A stretch of DNA of 64,000 bases from Chitinophagaceae bacterium (lineage in GTDB: Bacteria; Bacteroidota; Bacteroidia; Chitinophagales; UBA10324), in NCBI GenBank assembly GCA_947469485.1, contig CANIPU010000014.1, positions 1 to 64,000 on the forward strand, in the 5' to 3' direction. This document shows, piece by piece, positions 36,438 to 47,400 of the stretch; positions within the stretch are counted from its first letter, which is position 1, and every line of letters begins with the position of its first letter. The notes beneath the pieces were generated by a model, which ran no database searches, was not told where the DNA came from, and worked only from the letters and a program-made list of their open reading frames with translations. The position numbers and the translations under genes were made by a program.

Positions 36438-37238
36438 TTAATCGCCGCTTCCAAGCTTAAAGGTTACTGGCAGATTAAAATAAACCGGCACTGCATTTCC
36501 ATTTTGTTTTCCAGGCGACCATTTTGGCATCATCATTACCACACGCTTTGCTTCATCAGTGCACCCCCCTGCTATATCTCTCAGCACTTTTATATCTGAA
36601 ATCTGCCCATCAGGATTTACTACAAACTGCAACACTACTTTTCCTTCAATATTGTTTTCACGAGCTGCATTAGGATAACGAATATTCTTATTAATAAATG
36701 CAGTCATAGCTTTTTCTCCGCCTGGAAATTGAGGCATTTGCTCAACATACATAAATGGCTGTTGTTTTTCTTCGGCAACAGGTGGAGCAACATCATTAAA
36801 ATTCACATTTGCATTCGGGTCTACTTCAGTGGTTGGCCCTGGGTCAACCTTCTGCAATTCCTCAACGGGTGGTGGCACATCTTCTTGCTTTACCTCTTCA
36901 TCAGGTTTAATAACAGGAGGAGTAAATTTTATTGTCTTTGGTGGAGGTGGAGGTAAATTAGGTGGAGGAGGTGGAGGTGTATTTTTATCAATAGGTGGTG
37001 GTTCTGAAAGTTCTGTATAAGAAATTTTCTTTTTTGCTACTTCAACCTCAGCTGTTTTAAACATTGATAAAATGTACGGGGTTGTAAATCCTGTTATATA
37101 AAGCCCCATGCCTACAAAAAGAGCAATCAATAAAAAACGATCGTAGTTTTTGCGAAGCTCATAAGCGCCGTAGGCTTTATTTCTGCCTTCGAAAACCATG
37201 TCGTCAAAACTTGCGGTTAAAAATTCTTTTGCTTCCAT
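36438..37238 (-). CDS. tonB: Energy transducer TonB
   Basis: The 266-residue protein starts with a cytoplasmic stretch containing GRNKAYGAYELRKNY, a motif shared with the TonB at 27722. A membrane helix (about 33-55) and a Pro-rich linker (PPPPPPNLPPPPPK, about 85-105) follow. The C-terminal TonB domain is at about 165-266 (MPQFPGGEKAMTAFINKNIRYP, GKVVLQFVVNPDGQISDIKV, MMPKWSPGKQNGNAVPVYFNLPV). The Pro-rich linker is the classic TonB feature that spans the periplasm. It is downstream of two exbD genes on the same strand, so this is the dedicated TonB of the operon. Confidence 0.95.
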   Translation of the reverse strand: MEAKEFLTASFDDMVFEGRNKAYGAYELRKNYDRFLLIALFVGMGLYITGFTTPYILSMFKTAEVEVAKKKISYTELSEPPPIDKNTPPPPPPNLPPPPPKTIKFTPPVIKPDEEVKQEDVPPPVEELQKVDPGPTTEVDPNANVNFNDVAPPVAEEKQQPFMYVEQMPQFPGGEKAMTAFINKNIRYPNAARENNIEGKVVLQFVVNPDGQISDIKVLRDIAGGCTDEAKRVVMMMPKWSPGKQNGNAVPVYFNLPVTFKLGSGD

Positions 37239-37287
37239 GTTTTAAAATTTATTTAAAAGAGTAGCCTGCTTATTAAATTCCATAAAA

Positions 37288-37836
37288 TTATTTTGGCAAC
37301 ATTTCTATTTCCTCAGAAGATGGATCAAGAATGGCATATGACCGTATGCCGGTAATCTTCATTTCATCCAACATGTTTACTAAGTTTTCATACTTTGACT
37401 CATCTGTAGGTTTTATTCCAATATAAACTCCATTATAATTCCCGTTTGATTGCCAGCCATTTGCTTTTTGCAATGCAAGAACTTCTTCGTTTTTATCTTT
37501 TATTATTTTTCTAACTTTATTAAAATATGTAACTTCAACAGTTGGTTGGGTTTGACCGTAGTAATAAAATATTCTATCGTTTGATCCTAATAATATCGTC
37601 ATTGCTTCAGACTCACGAATCTTTGACATTTGAGTTGAATCTTTAACATCTTTATCAGGCATAACTACCTGCATCGCCTTTGGCTTTGACATTGTTGTTG
37701 TTAATATAAAAAAAGTAACAAGCAAAAATCCTAAATCAACCATAGGTGTCATGTCAATTCTTGTTGACATTTTTTTTGCCCTAACCCCTCCTCGTTTTTT
37801 GCCTTTTGGGCCACCGCCACTTTCTAATTCAGCCAT
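37288..37836 (-). CDS. exbD: ExbD/TolR family protein (second copy)
   Basis: The 182-residue protein has a basic N-terminus (GKKRGGVRAKKMSTRID), the membrane helix MVDLGFLLVTFFILTT preceded by the conserved Asp in IDMTPMVDLG, and a periplasmic domain. ExbD forms the proton-driven motor with ExbB that energises TonB. Paired ExbD genes are the rule in this phylum. It follows the first exbD by 13 bases and precedes tonB. Confidence 0.95.
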   Translation of the reverse strand: MAELESGGGPKGKKRGGVRAKKMSTRIDMTPMVDLGFLLVTFFILTTTMSKPKAMQVVMPDKDVKDSTQMSKIRESEAMTILLGSNDRIFYYYGQTQPTVEVTYFNKVRKIIKDKNEEVLALQKANGWQSNGNYNGVYIGIKPTDESKYENLVNMLDEMKITGIRSYAILDPSSEEIEMLPK

Positions 37837-37849
37837 TGTTGTTAGCGTT

Positions 37850-38470
37850 TTATTTTATGGTTTCAATAGGTGCTGCTTCATCAGCAGTTATTAATCCGAA
37901 TTTGGTAACTTTTCTATCAGCAAGAGTTTTAAAAACATTCTTTACCGCTGGATAATTTGACTTAGAATCACCTTTAATAAGAATAACAGGATTGTTTCCA
38001 GCGATTCTTGCATTTACCAGCCAAACACCGAGTTCATTTGAAAGATTTTGAGTAGTATCAACCGGTATTCCAGGTTGTTCCACTTTCTTTCTTTCCTCAG
38101 GACTCATGTCTAAGTAATTCTTCATTCCGCCCATTGGAATGCCAATACTGCTTCCGGTTGCAAATGCATTTACTTCATCAACAGAAAAAGCTATATTATA
38201 TGAATCGCCCATTTTTTCAATTAGCGATTTGCGAAAAACCTGATTGTCCAAATCAAAAAACAATCTACCATCATCAGCTATAGTTACAATAATTTTTCCG
38301 TGTTCAGGAGGATTTGATACTGAAGTTGAACTTGGTGTAACAACCTGAACAGGTTCGTCAGGACGAAACTGCGTTGTTAAAATGAAAAAAGTAACGAGCA
38401 AAAAAGCCATGTCAACCATTGGCGTCATGTCAATGGAAACACTGCTTTTCGGCATTTTTATTTTAGACAT
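37850..38470 (-). CDS. exbD: ExbD/TolR family protein (first copy)
   Basis: The 206-residue protein has the ExbD helix SIDMTPMVDMAFLLVTFF (about 11-28) with the proton-path Asp, then a periplasmic domain. That domain carries an insertion near residues 100-135 (GSSIGIPMGGMKN, EERKKVEQPG) not seen in the second copy, and an ending KVTKFGLITADEA. The two ExbD proteins therefore differ and may form hetero-dimers in the motor. It follows exbB by 9 bases. Confidence 0.95.
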   Translation of the reverse strand: MSKIKMPKSSVSIDMTPMVDMAFLLVTFFILTTQFRPDEPVQVVTPSSTSVSNPPEHGKIIVTIADDGRLFFDLDNQVFRKSLIEKMGDSYNIAFSVDEVNAFATGSSIGIPMGGMKNYLDMSPEERKKVEQPGIPVDTTQNLSNELGVWLVNARIAGNNPVILIKGDSKSNYPAVKNVFKTLADRKVTKFGLITADEAAPIETIK

Positions 38471-38479
38471 TGTCAGTGC

Positions 38480-39277
38480 TTAGTTAAAGCGTGAATCAAA
38501 TGTTTTTGTAATGCTATATCCTGCCTCATCAATCATATAGGTCAAAGAATCTATTTGATGAGAAAAGTAGTTGTATGAAATTATTGCTAATGCAGAAGTG
38601 ATAATACCTGTAGCAGTATTAACAAGGGCCTCAGAAATACCAACAGAAAGAGCCACCGAATCTGCAGCCCCTGATGTTCCCATTGCAGCAAACGAACGAA
38701 TCATACCAAATACAGTACCTATCAAACCGGCAAGAGTTCCGAGAGGAGCAATTGTGGCAATAAAAGGTAAATTCTGCTGAAGCATTGGTAATTCAAGCGC
38801 AGTAGATTCCTCAATTTCTTTTTGAATTGCAATAACTTTTTGTTCATGAGTTAATTCTTTATTATTCATCATCTCACGATACTTTCTTAAACCATTCTTT
38901 ACAACATTCGCAACAGAACCTTTTTGTTTATCGCATTCAGCCTCAGCTGCATCTAAATTATTTTCAGTCAAATGATATTGCACCTGACGCACAAAGTTTA
39001 CCACATTGCCTTTTCCCTTTGCTTTCATAATGGTAAAAATTCTTTCAAGTGAAAAAACTATAACCATTAAAAGCATAGTTAATATAATAGGAACTAAAAA
39101 TCCTCCTTTATACATAATTCCAAGAATACTTCCTGATTTAGGTTTTTCTCTTAACTCATCAACAAAGTTTGCTGAGTTTCCAAGGAAAAATTCGAATATG
39201 CAATATGAAACTGCAAAGCATCCGATTATTACGATAAGTGGGAAAAAAGCCGATAGGCTACTATTTTTCTTCTGCAT
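38480..39277 (-). CDS. exbB: MotA/TolQ/ExbB proton channel family protein
   Basis: The 265-residue inner-membrane protein has three helices: about 12-32, about 57-79 (GGFLVPIILTMLLMVIVF) and a C-terminal pair region. It carries the family signature PLGTLAGLIGTVFGMI (about 182-197) followed by ALVNTATGIITSALAI. ExbB forms the pentameric channel of the Ton motor. It is the first gene of the operon, and 220 bases of A/T-rich sequence upstream, without a visible gene, should hold the operon promoter. Confidence 0.94.
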   Translation of the reverse strand: MQKKNSSLSAFFPLIVIIGCFAVSYCIFEFFLGNSANFVDELREKPKSGSILGIMYKGGFLVPIILTMLLMVIVFSLERIFTIMKAKGKGNVVNFVRQVQYHLTENNLDAAEAECDKQKGSVANVVKNGLRKYREMMNNKELTHEQKVIAIQKEIEESTALELPMLQQNLPFIATIAPLGTLAGLIGTVFGMIRSFAAMGTSGAADSVALSVGISEALVNTATGIITSALAIISYNYFSHQIDSLTYMIDEAGYSITKTFDSRFN

Positions 39278-39497
39278 GTTGTTTTATTTGAATTTGAAAT
39301 TTTTAGAGGTTTGCAAATTTAGAATTAAAATCAAGTCGTCAAAACAATCTGAAATTTATTTAAACATATCTTAAAACTCAGATTAAAAATTACTAATTAT
39401 TTATTTCAATTTTAATTATCAGAAAACAAAAAACGGCTACAAAAGTTTTTCATTATATCTCCGTTGTTGTTTTTACAAAAGAGTGACAATTCTTAAA

Positions 39498-40874
39498 CTA
39501 AACAGAGTGAATTATGCCTGGTAAAACACCTAGTACAATTGTCGCAATTGATAAAAGGATCAATAGGATAGATTCGGTTCTCTTCAGTTCAATTAAATTA
39601 TCTGTATGAGAATCTTTGAAATAAGCTTCAATCAAAGGTTTGAAATAATAATAAATGCTGATAAATGAATTTACCACTGCTAAACAAACAAGCAAAACAT
39701 ATCCACCCTCAATTGCTGAAGAGAATAAGTAAAATTTACCAATGAATCCTGCAGTGAGCGGTATTCCAGAAAGGGACAACATGCTTATTGCGGTAATTAA
39801 TGAGAGCATTTTATTTTTTTTCGCCAATCCTGTAAATCCATTTATTTCATCTGATCCTGTTTGGATTTGAATAATATGAATTGAGATAAATGCAGACATA
39901 GATGAAATGCCATAAGCCAAAGAATAGAAAAGTATAGCATTCCCTCCAACATAAGCCGGAGAAAGTAATGCCAATAACATGTATCCGGCATGTGCAATAC
40001 TTGAATAAGCAAGCATGCGCTTCAAATTTTTCTGTTGAAGAGCAGTAATGTTTCCAATGAACATAGTTAAGATTGCTACTACCATTATAGTACCACTCCA
40101 CTCAGCAGAAATCGGAGCAAAACAAAGTTGGAACAATCGATAAAATGCGCCAAACGAAGCAATCTTTCCGACCGTGGCAAAAAACCCTGTGATAATGGTT
40201 GGAGCACCTTGGTAAACATCAGGTGTCCAAAAATGAAACGGAGCGGCAGCAACCTTAAAAAGCAAACCAACTAAAATCATTAACACACCACAAATTAGTA
40301 GATAATTAGTTGCAGCCCCATTCATTTTCACAAAAGCGGTTATTGCTGCTAAATCAAATGAAGCTGTGGCACCATAAATTAATGCAATTCCAAAAAGTAA
40401 AAATCCAGTGGAAAAAGAGCCCATCAGAAAATATTTCATTGCTGCTTCATTGCTGCCAAGATCTTTCTTTTTTAATCCTGCCAGAATATAAAAACTTATA
40501 GAAAGAATTTCAATTCCTAAAAACAACATTAGCAAATTGGTATAAGAAACCATTATGATAGATCCTGCTAGTGCAAAAACAATAATTGAAAGTACTTCAG
40601 CAAGATGATGGTCTTCATCTCCCATAAAACGATTATAAAAAACAATTAAAACAGCTCCCAATACAATACAAACTGCACCCAACGAGCAAGCATAATTATC
40701 CATCACCATCATATGATTAAAAAATGGCAGATTCTTATTCCAATACATTGTATTAAAAATCAATGCTGTAATTAATCCAATAACTGAAAGGATAGGTGTA
40801 ATTTTTCTGTAATTGAAAATGCTTCCGAATAAATTTAAAATCCCGGTTATGGTTAAAGCGATTACTACATTCAT
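39498..40874 (-). CDS. nuoN: NADH-quinone oxidoreductase subunit N
   Basis: This antiporter-like membrane subunit of complex I contributes to proton pumping. The 458-residue protein has about 13-14 helices. It carries the family motifs GIEILSISFYILAGL, AAMKYFLMGSFSTGF, FKVAAAPFHFWTPDVYQGAPT (conserved Lys and His) and LKRMLAYSSIAHAGYML. Its ATG overlaps the nuoM stop by four bases. It is the last gene of nuoL-nuoM-nuoN; the remaining complex I genes are not in this window. Confidence 0.96.
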   Translation of the reverse strand: MNVVIALTITGILNLFGSIFNYRKITPILSVIGLITALIFNTMYWNKNLPFFNHMMVMDNYACSLGAVCIVLGAVLIVFYNRFMGDEDHHLAEVLSIIVFALAGSIIMVSYTNLLMLFLGIEILSISFYILAGLKKKDLGSNEAAMKYFLMGSFSTGFLLFGIALIYGATASFDLAAITAFVKMNGAATNYLLICGVLMILVGLLFKVAAAPFHFWTPDVYQGAPTIITGFFATVGKIASFGAFYRLFQLCFAPISAEWSGTIMVVAILTMFIGNITALQQKNLKRMLAYSSIAHAGYMLLALLSPAYVGGNAILFYSLAYGISSMSAFISIHIIQIQTGSDEINGFTGLAKKNKMLSLITAISMLSLSGIPLTAGFIGKFYLFSSAIEGGYVLLVCLAVVNSFISIYYYFKPLIEAYFKDSHTDNLIELKRTESILLILLSIATIVLGVLPGIIHSV

Positions 40875-42340
40875 AATGTTGAAACTAAGTTTGAATGGTT
40901 AGCAATCAGATTCAATAGTTTATTGACTGCAGGGGCAGAAATATTCAATAAAAGATTCGGGAATATTCCTAATACAATTATCAAAGCAATCAATTTGTAG
41001 CTCATTATTGTTTCTATAATGGTGGTCTTGGAAATTGATCTGCCGGCCTCACTTATTTCCCCGAAGAAAACATGCCGATATAAACGCAACATGTAAACTG
41101 CTCCCAAGATAATTGTCAGTCCTGCAAACATTGCTGCATACATATTCCATTGATAAACTCCCATCAATAATAAAAACTCTCCGACAAATCCATTTGTCAA
41201 GGGCAATCCAACACTGCCTAACATCACAATCGCAAAAACCACAGCAACTCGTTTATTCACCGAAGCTACTCCACCTAACTTATCCATCATTCGTGTTCCG
41301 CTTCTTCTTTCCAATAAATCAATTAAGAATAAAAGAGCGACTGCATTTATACCGTGATTGAACATCTGAATCATTGCACCTTGAATGCCTTGAACATTCA
41401 TAGAAAATATTCCGGCTGCAATTAAACCGACATGAGCAAGTGATGAAAAAGCAACTACAGTTTTTAGATCGTTCTGTCGGAGTGCAATTATGCTTCCATA
41501 AATAATTCCGCAAACACACAAAAAAATTGCAACTGTGTTCCAGTGTGCAACAGCTTCAGGAACAATTGGTAGAACAAAACGAATTATTCCATACAAACCC
41601 ATCTTCAACATAATACCAGCAAGCAACATAGTTCCTACAGTTGGAGCTGTGGTGTAAGTTGATGGTTGCCAGCTGTGAAATGGGAAAATTGGGACTTTAA
41701 CGGCAAAAGCGAGAAAAAATCCAAGGAAAATCCAAGACTGTTCAGTCGATGAAAGATTAAGTTTATAAAATTCTGAAATTTCGAAAGTGTGATTTCCGGG
41801 TGTTTGCAAATACAGATATATAATTGAAATAAGCATGAATAAGCTTCCTGCCAAAGTGTATATAAAAAACTTAAGAGTAACAGCTATTCTGTTTTCGCCA
41901 CCCCACAATCCACAAATAAAATAAATCGGTATTAGGGCAACCTCATAACTTACATAAAACAGGAATGAATCCATCGCTGTAAAGGCGCCTAACATTCCGG
42001 CTTGCATTAAAAGTATAAGCCCATAAAATGCACTTGAGTTTTCAATATCTTTTTGAAGTGAAGTAAGTATGATAAATGGAGTTAAAATAGTTGTAAGCAG
42101 AACGAGAATTAATGAAATGCCATCAATGCCAACATGAAAATTTATTCCGAAAGAAGAAATCCATGATTGATTGAATTCGTCAAAGTATCCGTTAAAATGT
42201 AAATAAATTGCAATAATTATTGAAACAATAAAAGATAAAATTGAACTTATCAGAGCAACATATCCGGCTGTTTTTCCTTTAAGAAAAAAAACAATCGCCA
42301 TGAAAACAATAGGTATAATCAACAACAACAATGTGTGCAT
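40871..42340 (-). CDS. nuoM: NADH-quinone oxidoreductase subunit M
   Basis: This is the second antiporter-like subunit of complex I. The 489-residue protein contains GIDGISLILVLLTTILTP, SYEVALIPIYFICGLWGG (key Glu), AVKVPIFPFHSWQPSTYTTAPT (Lys) and LKTVVAFSSLAHVGLI. Fourteen hydrophobic helices fit the family. It starts one base after the nuoL stop and overlaps nuoN by four bases, so the three genes are tightly coupled. Confidence 0.96.
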   Translation of the reverse strand: MHTLLLLIIPIVFMAIVFFLKGKTAGYVALISSILSFIVSIIIAIYLHFNGYFDEFNQSWISSFGINFHVGIDGISLILVLLTTILTPFIILTSLQKDIENSSAFYGLILLMQAGMLGAFTAMDSFLFYVSYEVALIPIYFICGLWGGENRIAVTLKFFIYTLAGSLFMLISIIYLYLQTPGNHTFEISEFYKLNLSSTEQSWIFLGFFLAFAVKVPIFPFHSWQPSTYTTAPTVGTMLLAGIMLKMGLYGIIRFVLPIVPEAVAHWNTVAIFLCVCGIIYGSIIALRQNDLKTVVAFSSLAHVGLIAAGIFSMNVQGIQGAMIQMFNHGINAVALLFLIDLLERRSGTRMMDKLGGVASVNKRVAVVFAIVMLGSVGLPLTNGFVGEFLLLMGVYQWNMYAAMFAGLTIILGAVYMLRLYRHVFFGEISEAGRSISKTTIIETIMSYKLIALIIVLGIFPNLLLNISAPAVNKLLNLIANHSNLVSTL

Positions 42341-42341
42341 A

Positions 42342-44255
42342 TCAGAAGCTGACTTTTTTTACAAGTGAGAAAAAAATAATTGCCACAATTCCAATCACCA
42401 TCATTAAAACATAAAAGCCAATGTTTCCGCTTTGTAAATTCTTTAACATTGAACTGAAAAAGTAAACCGTATGCCCGCCCCCGTTCACAGCACCATCAAT
42501 TACTTTTTTCTCTATTGAATTGAAAAAGAAATTGCTCATTCCATTCAAAGGATTTACTATAATTTTATTATACAATTCATCAACATAAAATTTATGTAAC
42601 GAAAGCTTGTACCATAAACTCATTTTTGATTCTTCAACACTCTTTTCAATTGATTTCTTATCGTAGCGCTGTTTAGTAAATTGATACATAAGTATTATGA
42701 ATACAACAGAAACTATCATCAATCCATATTCAAACAAATGAGAAACTTCATGAGATTGAATTCTTGTATTGCCTCCAAAAACAGGAGAGAAATATTCATT
42801 GAGAAAATGTTTTCCGCCTAATGCTTCAGGAATTCCAAAGAATCCACCTACAGCTGAAAACACCATCAATATCATTAAAGGAACTGTCATTGATTTGGGC
42901 GACTCGTGAAGGTGATCCAGTTGGTGTTTTGTTCCACGAAAGGCTCCAAAAAAAGTCAGGAAAAATAAGCGGAACATATATAATGATGTGAGAACTGAAG
43001 TAACAGCTAGAATCACAAACAAAAACATTGAATGAGAATAAGCAGCAGCTAATATTTCATCTTTTGAAAAGAAACCTGCAAATGGAGGGAATCCAGCAAT
43101 TGCCAAAGTTGCAATCGCCATTGTGATGAAAGTAATAGGTAAATTTTTTCTAAGTCCTCCCATCTTGCGCATGTTTTGTTCGCCGCTCATTGCATGAATC
43201 ACACTTCCTGCACCAAGAAATAAAAGTGCTTTGAAAAAAGCATGTGTCATCACATGGAACATTGCACTTGAATAGGCAGTAACACCAAGCGCAACAAACA
43301 TGTATCCCAGCTGACTAACTGTTGAATAAGCCAATACCTTTTTAATGTCTGTTTGTGTAAGTGCAATAATTCCCGCTATCAAAGCGGTAAGTGCACCAAT
43401 AATTGCAACAAACTCACTTGTTGAAGGTGCAAGTGCATACATAATGTTTGAACGGGCTATCATGTAAATACCTGCTGTAACCATTGTAGCTGCATGTATA
43501 AGTGCACTCACAGGTGTAGGTCCGGCCATTGCATCAGGCAACCAAGTAAAGAGTGGTATCTGTGCACTTTTACCCATTGCCCCAATAAAAAGGAAAAGAG
43601 TTATAAGCGCAATGGTTGTATTACCTGAAGAAAAGCTTCTTGCGCTATTAAATACTGAAGCGAAATCAGAAGTACCGAAAGTTTTAAAGATCAAAAATAT
43701 GCCAAGTAAAAACCCTAGATCACCAATACGATTCATAATGAATGCCTTGTTAGCTGCGGCAGTGTAATCATGATTCTTGTACCAGAAACCAATTAAGAGA
43801 TATGAACAAAGACCAACTCCTTCCCAGCCTATAAATAGCATTACATAATTAGAACCCAGAACCAAAACCAACATACTAAACATGAATAAATTCATGTAGG
43901 CAAAAAACTTCCCGAATCCAGCATCATCATGCATATATCCTGCTGAGTAAATATGTATAAGGAAACCAACCCCCGTTACAATCAGCATCATAATTATGCT
44001 TAGGCGGTCAATTAAAAAAGAAAAATCAACAGAAATATTTCCGGCAGTTATCCAGGTGAAATAAGTTTTCTGAACAGCGGTTCCACTGCGGCCAAGGTCT
44101 TCATAAAAAATTCCAGCGGCAATAATAAATGAAAGAAAAACAGAACCACAACCAATAATTGCTGCAAGATTTTTTGATATTTTACCAAAACCCAACCCGT
44201 TAATAATGAAACCAATTAAGGGTAATAACGGCACTAACCAAACTAATTCTGTCAT
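42342..44255 (-). CDS. nuoL: NADH-quinone oxidoreductase subunit L
   Basis: This is the largest antiporter-like subunit, with the long lateral helix at its C-terminus. The 637-residue protein has GWEGVGLCSYLLIGFWY, GKSAQIPLFTWLPDAMAGPTPVSALIHAATMVTAG and KKVLAYSTVSQLGYMFVALG. Near the end comes an amphipathic stretch and a last helix (YVLMMVIGIVAIIFFSLV). It is the first gene of the trio. Upstream lies a 149-base gap to a divergent T9SS cargo gene, so nuoLMN has its own promoter and is not attached to nuoA-K. Confidence 0.96.
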   Translation of the reverse strand: MTELVWLVPLLPLIGFIINGLGFGKISKNLAAIIGCGSVFLSFIIAAGIFYEDLGRSGTAVQKTYFTWITAGNISVDFSFLIDRLSIIMMLIVTGVGFLIHIYSAGYMHDDAGFGKFFAYMNLFMFSMLVLVLGSNYVMLFIGWEGVGLCSYLLIGFWYKNHDYTAAANKAFIMNRIGDLGFLLGIFLIFKTFGTSDFASVFNSARSFSSGNTTIALITLFLFIGAMGKSAQIPLFTWLPDAMAGPTPVSALIHAATMVTAGIYMIARSNIMYALAPSTSEFVAIIGALTALIAGIIALTQTDIKKVLAYSTVSQLGYMFVALGVTAYSSAMFHVMTHAFFKALLFLGAGSVIHAMSGEQNMRKMGGLRKNLPITFITMAIATLAIAGFPPFAGFFSKDEILAAAYSHSMFLFVILAVTSVLTSLYMFRLFFLTFFGAFRGTKHQLDHLHESPKSMTVPLMILMVFSAVGGFFGIPEALGGKHFLNEYFSPVFGGNTRIQSHEVSHLFEYGLMIVSVVFIILMYQFTKQRYDKKSIEKSVEESKMSLWYKLSLHKFYVDELYNKIIVNPLNGMSNFFFNSIEKKVIDGAVNGGGHTVYFFSSMLKNLQSGNIGFYVLMMVIGIVAIIFFSLVKKVSF

Positions 44256-44404
44256 CCTGTTTTTTTGTGCGCGACAAAACTAATAATACAGGCCACAGAT
44301 GCAAATGAGAATTACCTATCTGTTTGTATAATTGTCAACGCATTTTTTTCTGTCAATAGTTTAAGCAAGTTTTGCTTTTACATTTACACACCCAATAAAA
44401 TTAC

Positions 44405-47400
44405 ATGATGAAAAAAACTTTTCTGTCAATTCTTCCATTTATCTTTTTTGTTTTTATTTTAAATTCTGCCGAAGCGCAAACTTCAACTGAAGACACCACT
44501 GTTGTTCAGTGTTTCACTTATCAATCTCCGCAAGACGCCTGGTTTAATTTCCCATCAGATACCAATCAATACAGAAAGATTCTGATGATGTATAATCTTC
44601 ATTGTCCTGATCCAACTCAGTGTGGTGAGTGGGATTATCTTACTTATACTTTTTTATACGATCACACAGGAGTAATGGATAGTACATTATTAAATCACTC
44701 AAGTTTTACTGTGGACGGAAATTCACCTGATTCAATTTCTTACATGAACTCTCCATCCTATTCCTATCAAACTTCTTTGCAATATTCCTTGATTATTGAT
44801 AGTACTATTTCTTCTAATTTATTTTCAATAGGTACAGGTACTCAATCTTCAGTACATCCATTTAATACAACTGCTGATGCAAGAGCCCGATCAGTTTATT
44901 TATGGAAAGCATCAGAACTTTCATCAGCAGGCTTAACGGCTGGAAATATTTCATCAATTAAATTAACCGCCGCTTTTTCATGGTCTACTGAATTAAATCA
45001 TTTAAAAATACGACTTGCATCAACAAACATTGATTCAATGGAAGATGGCCTGTTATCTGCATCGTGGGTTCAGGTTTTTGACCATAATACATACCTTTCA
45101 ACTGGCGCAAATACTCTTCAATTTATTCAACCCTATTTATGGGACGGAACTTCTAATCTGCTAATTGAGGTGTGTTATGATAATGATGGTATCGGGTGGG
45201 ACAACTTGATTGAAACCACTCCAGAAATCTGGAGTGCCGGCATAACATCATCAGGCAATGATCGAAATATATTTTTTAATGGTTCTGAATTTGTTCAGGT
45301 TCCAAAAGAGGCTTTTAGTAGTATTGATTCATTTGTAACAGTTGCTTATTGGTCTTATGGTGATCCTTCGTCTCAACCAAACGATGGAACTTGTTTTGAA
45401 GCAGTTGCTGCCGATGGTCACCGTATTTTAAATGCACATTGTCCTTGGAGTAACAGCAATATATATTGGGATGCAGGAAGCGACGGATCAAATTTCGATC
45501 GAATTAATTATGCTGCCACAACCGCTCAAACCGAAGGTCAATGGAACTATTGGGCATTTACTAAAAATATTGCAACCGGATCAATGAAAATATATTTGAA
45601 CGGAAATCTTTGGAACAGTGCTACCGGAATGACAAAACCAATGAATGGCATTGAATATTTCAGGATAGGAAAAGGCAACTGGAACGGGGCACAATCATAC
45701 AGAGGTGCAATGGATGAATTTTCAGTTTGGAATACAGAGCTAAATGCTGCCACTATTCAAGAGTACATGTATAAAGATATTGATGCTCTGCATCCGAATT
45801 ATTCTAATCTGGTTTGTTATTATAATTTCAATGTAAAAACAAACAACACATTTGCTGATGGCTCATCAGGCAACCATACTGCAATCGTTATGAGCAATTT
45901 GGATAATCCATTTGTTTCTTCACAAACTCTTTTCAGGAATTATGTAAAAATTTACGAAAGACCGAACATAACTTTCGAGCAAGGAATTTTTAATTCCCAT
46001 CTTGATTCAACTTTAGTTATTGATACTATTGAAAATGCTCCATTTACAATAGTACTGTATGGCGACTCATTGAATCCGACCACCGCAACTGATACTGTTT
46101 ATGTCTGGTCAAATTTTTATACTAATTATTTATACAACAATGCTGGTAATGCTATTGATTCTTCATTTGAAAATCCAGATGATACATTATATAAACAAAC
46201 CTGGTATTATTACAGTGCACCATTTGAAATTGTTGATCGCTATGAATTGGGACGATTTATTACTTTGTATGGAAATGGCACTACAGTAGGCCCAAATGGA
46301 AGAACATGGGTTTATGATTTAACAAACCTTGCGCCTCTTTTACACGATTCCGTTCATTTATCAGCAGGCAACTGGCAGGAATGGCTTGATATGAAATTCA
46401 TTATGATAAAAGGCAAGCCTGCCAGAGATCCAATTAGCGTAAAAAATTTATGGAACGGGTATGGTTATTCTTATGATGCAAACATTGAAAATGCATTAAC
46501 ACCAATAAGGTTAAAAATTGATCCTGCTGCAAAAAATACTATGTGGAGAACAATCACAACCGGTCATGGTATGAATGGCCCGCAAAACTGTGCAGAGTTC
46601 TGTGCAAAGTACCAATATGGAAAAGTTAATGGTGTACAGCAATTTCAGCAATTAATATGGAGGGATGATTGTGGAAGAAACCCACTTTATCCTCAGGGAG
46701 GAACATGGGTTTATCAACGAGCCAACTGGTGTCCGGGAGCTGAGGTGTGGGAGTATAACTGGGAATTGACACCTTATGTAACGCCAGGCGATTCTGAAAC
46801 AATTGATTTAAACCTGGAACCATATAGTGGAAGCAATGGTACTTATGTAATTGCTTCACAATTAATTAGTTTTAAAGAACCGAATTTCACTCTTGATGCT
46901 GAAATGTACGATATACTTACGCCATCAGATAAAGATGAATGGAGCAGATTAAATCCAATATGTTCTGAACCTACTGTAAGAATCAGAAACGGTGGAACAA
47001 CGCCATTAACATCTGCAACTATTACATATGGTTTAGTAGGCGGTGCCGTTTATACATATAACTGGACCGGCACTCTGGGCTTTTTACAGAAAGCAGATGT
47101 AACATTGCCATCAATGTGGTGGGTTGGTGATGGCTCAAATAAGTTTTATGCTACAATTAGTTCACCTAATGGAGGTATTGATGGCAACAGTAAAAACGAC
47201 AAGGCGACTTCTCATTTTAATGCACCTGCTGTTTATAATCTTTCTGCATCAACAACACAGAAATTTATAGTTGAAGTTAAAACAAATGCTTATGGCTTTG
47301 AAACTTCCTATCAATTACGAAAAACTGGTGGAATAATACTTGTTGATAGAAATAACCTTGCAGCCAATACTACTTATAAGGATACAATAAGTTTTAACTC

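Noticed and set aside
39847-40270. Open frames in other registers within nuoN (39847-40101, 40085-40270)
   Set aside because: The nuoN reading is clear with all motifs; the others are shadows.
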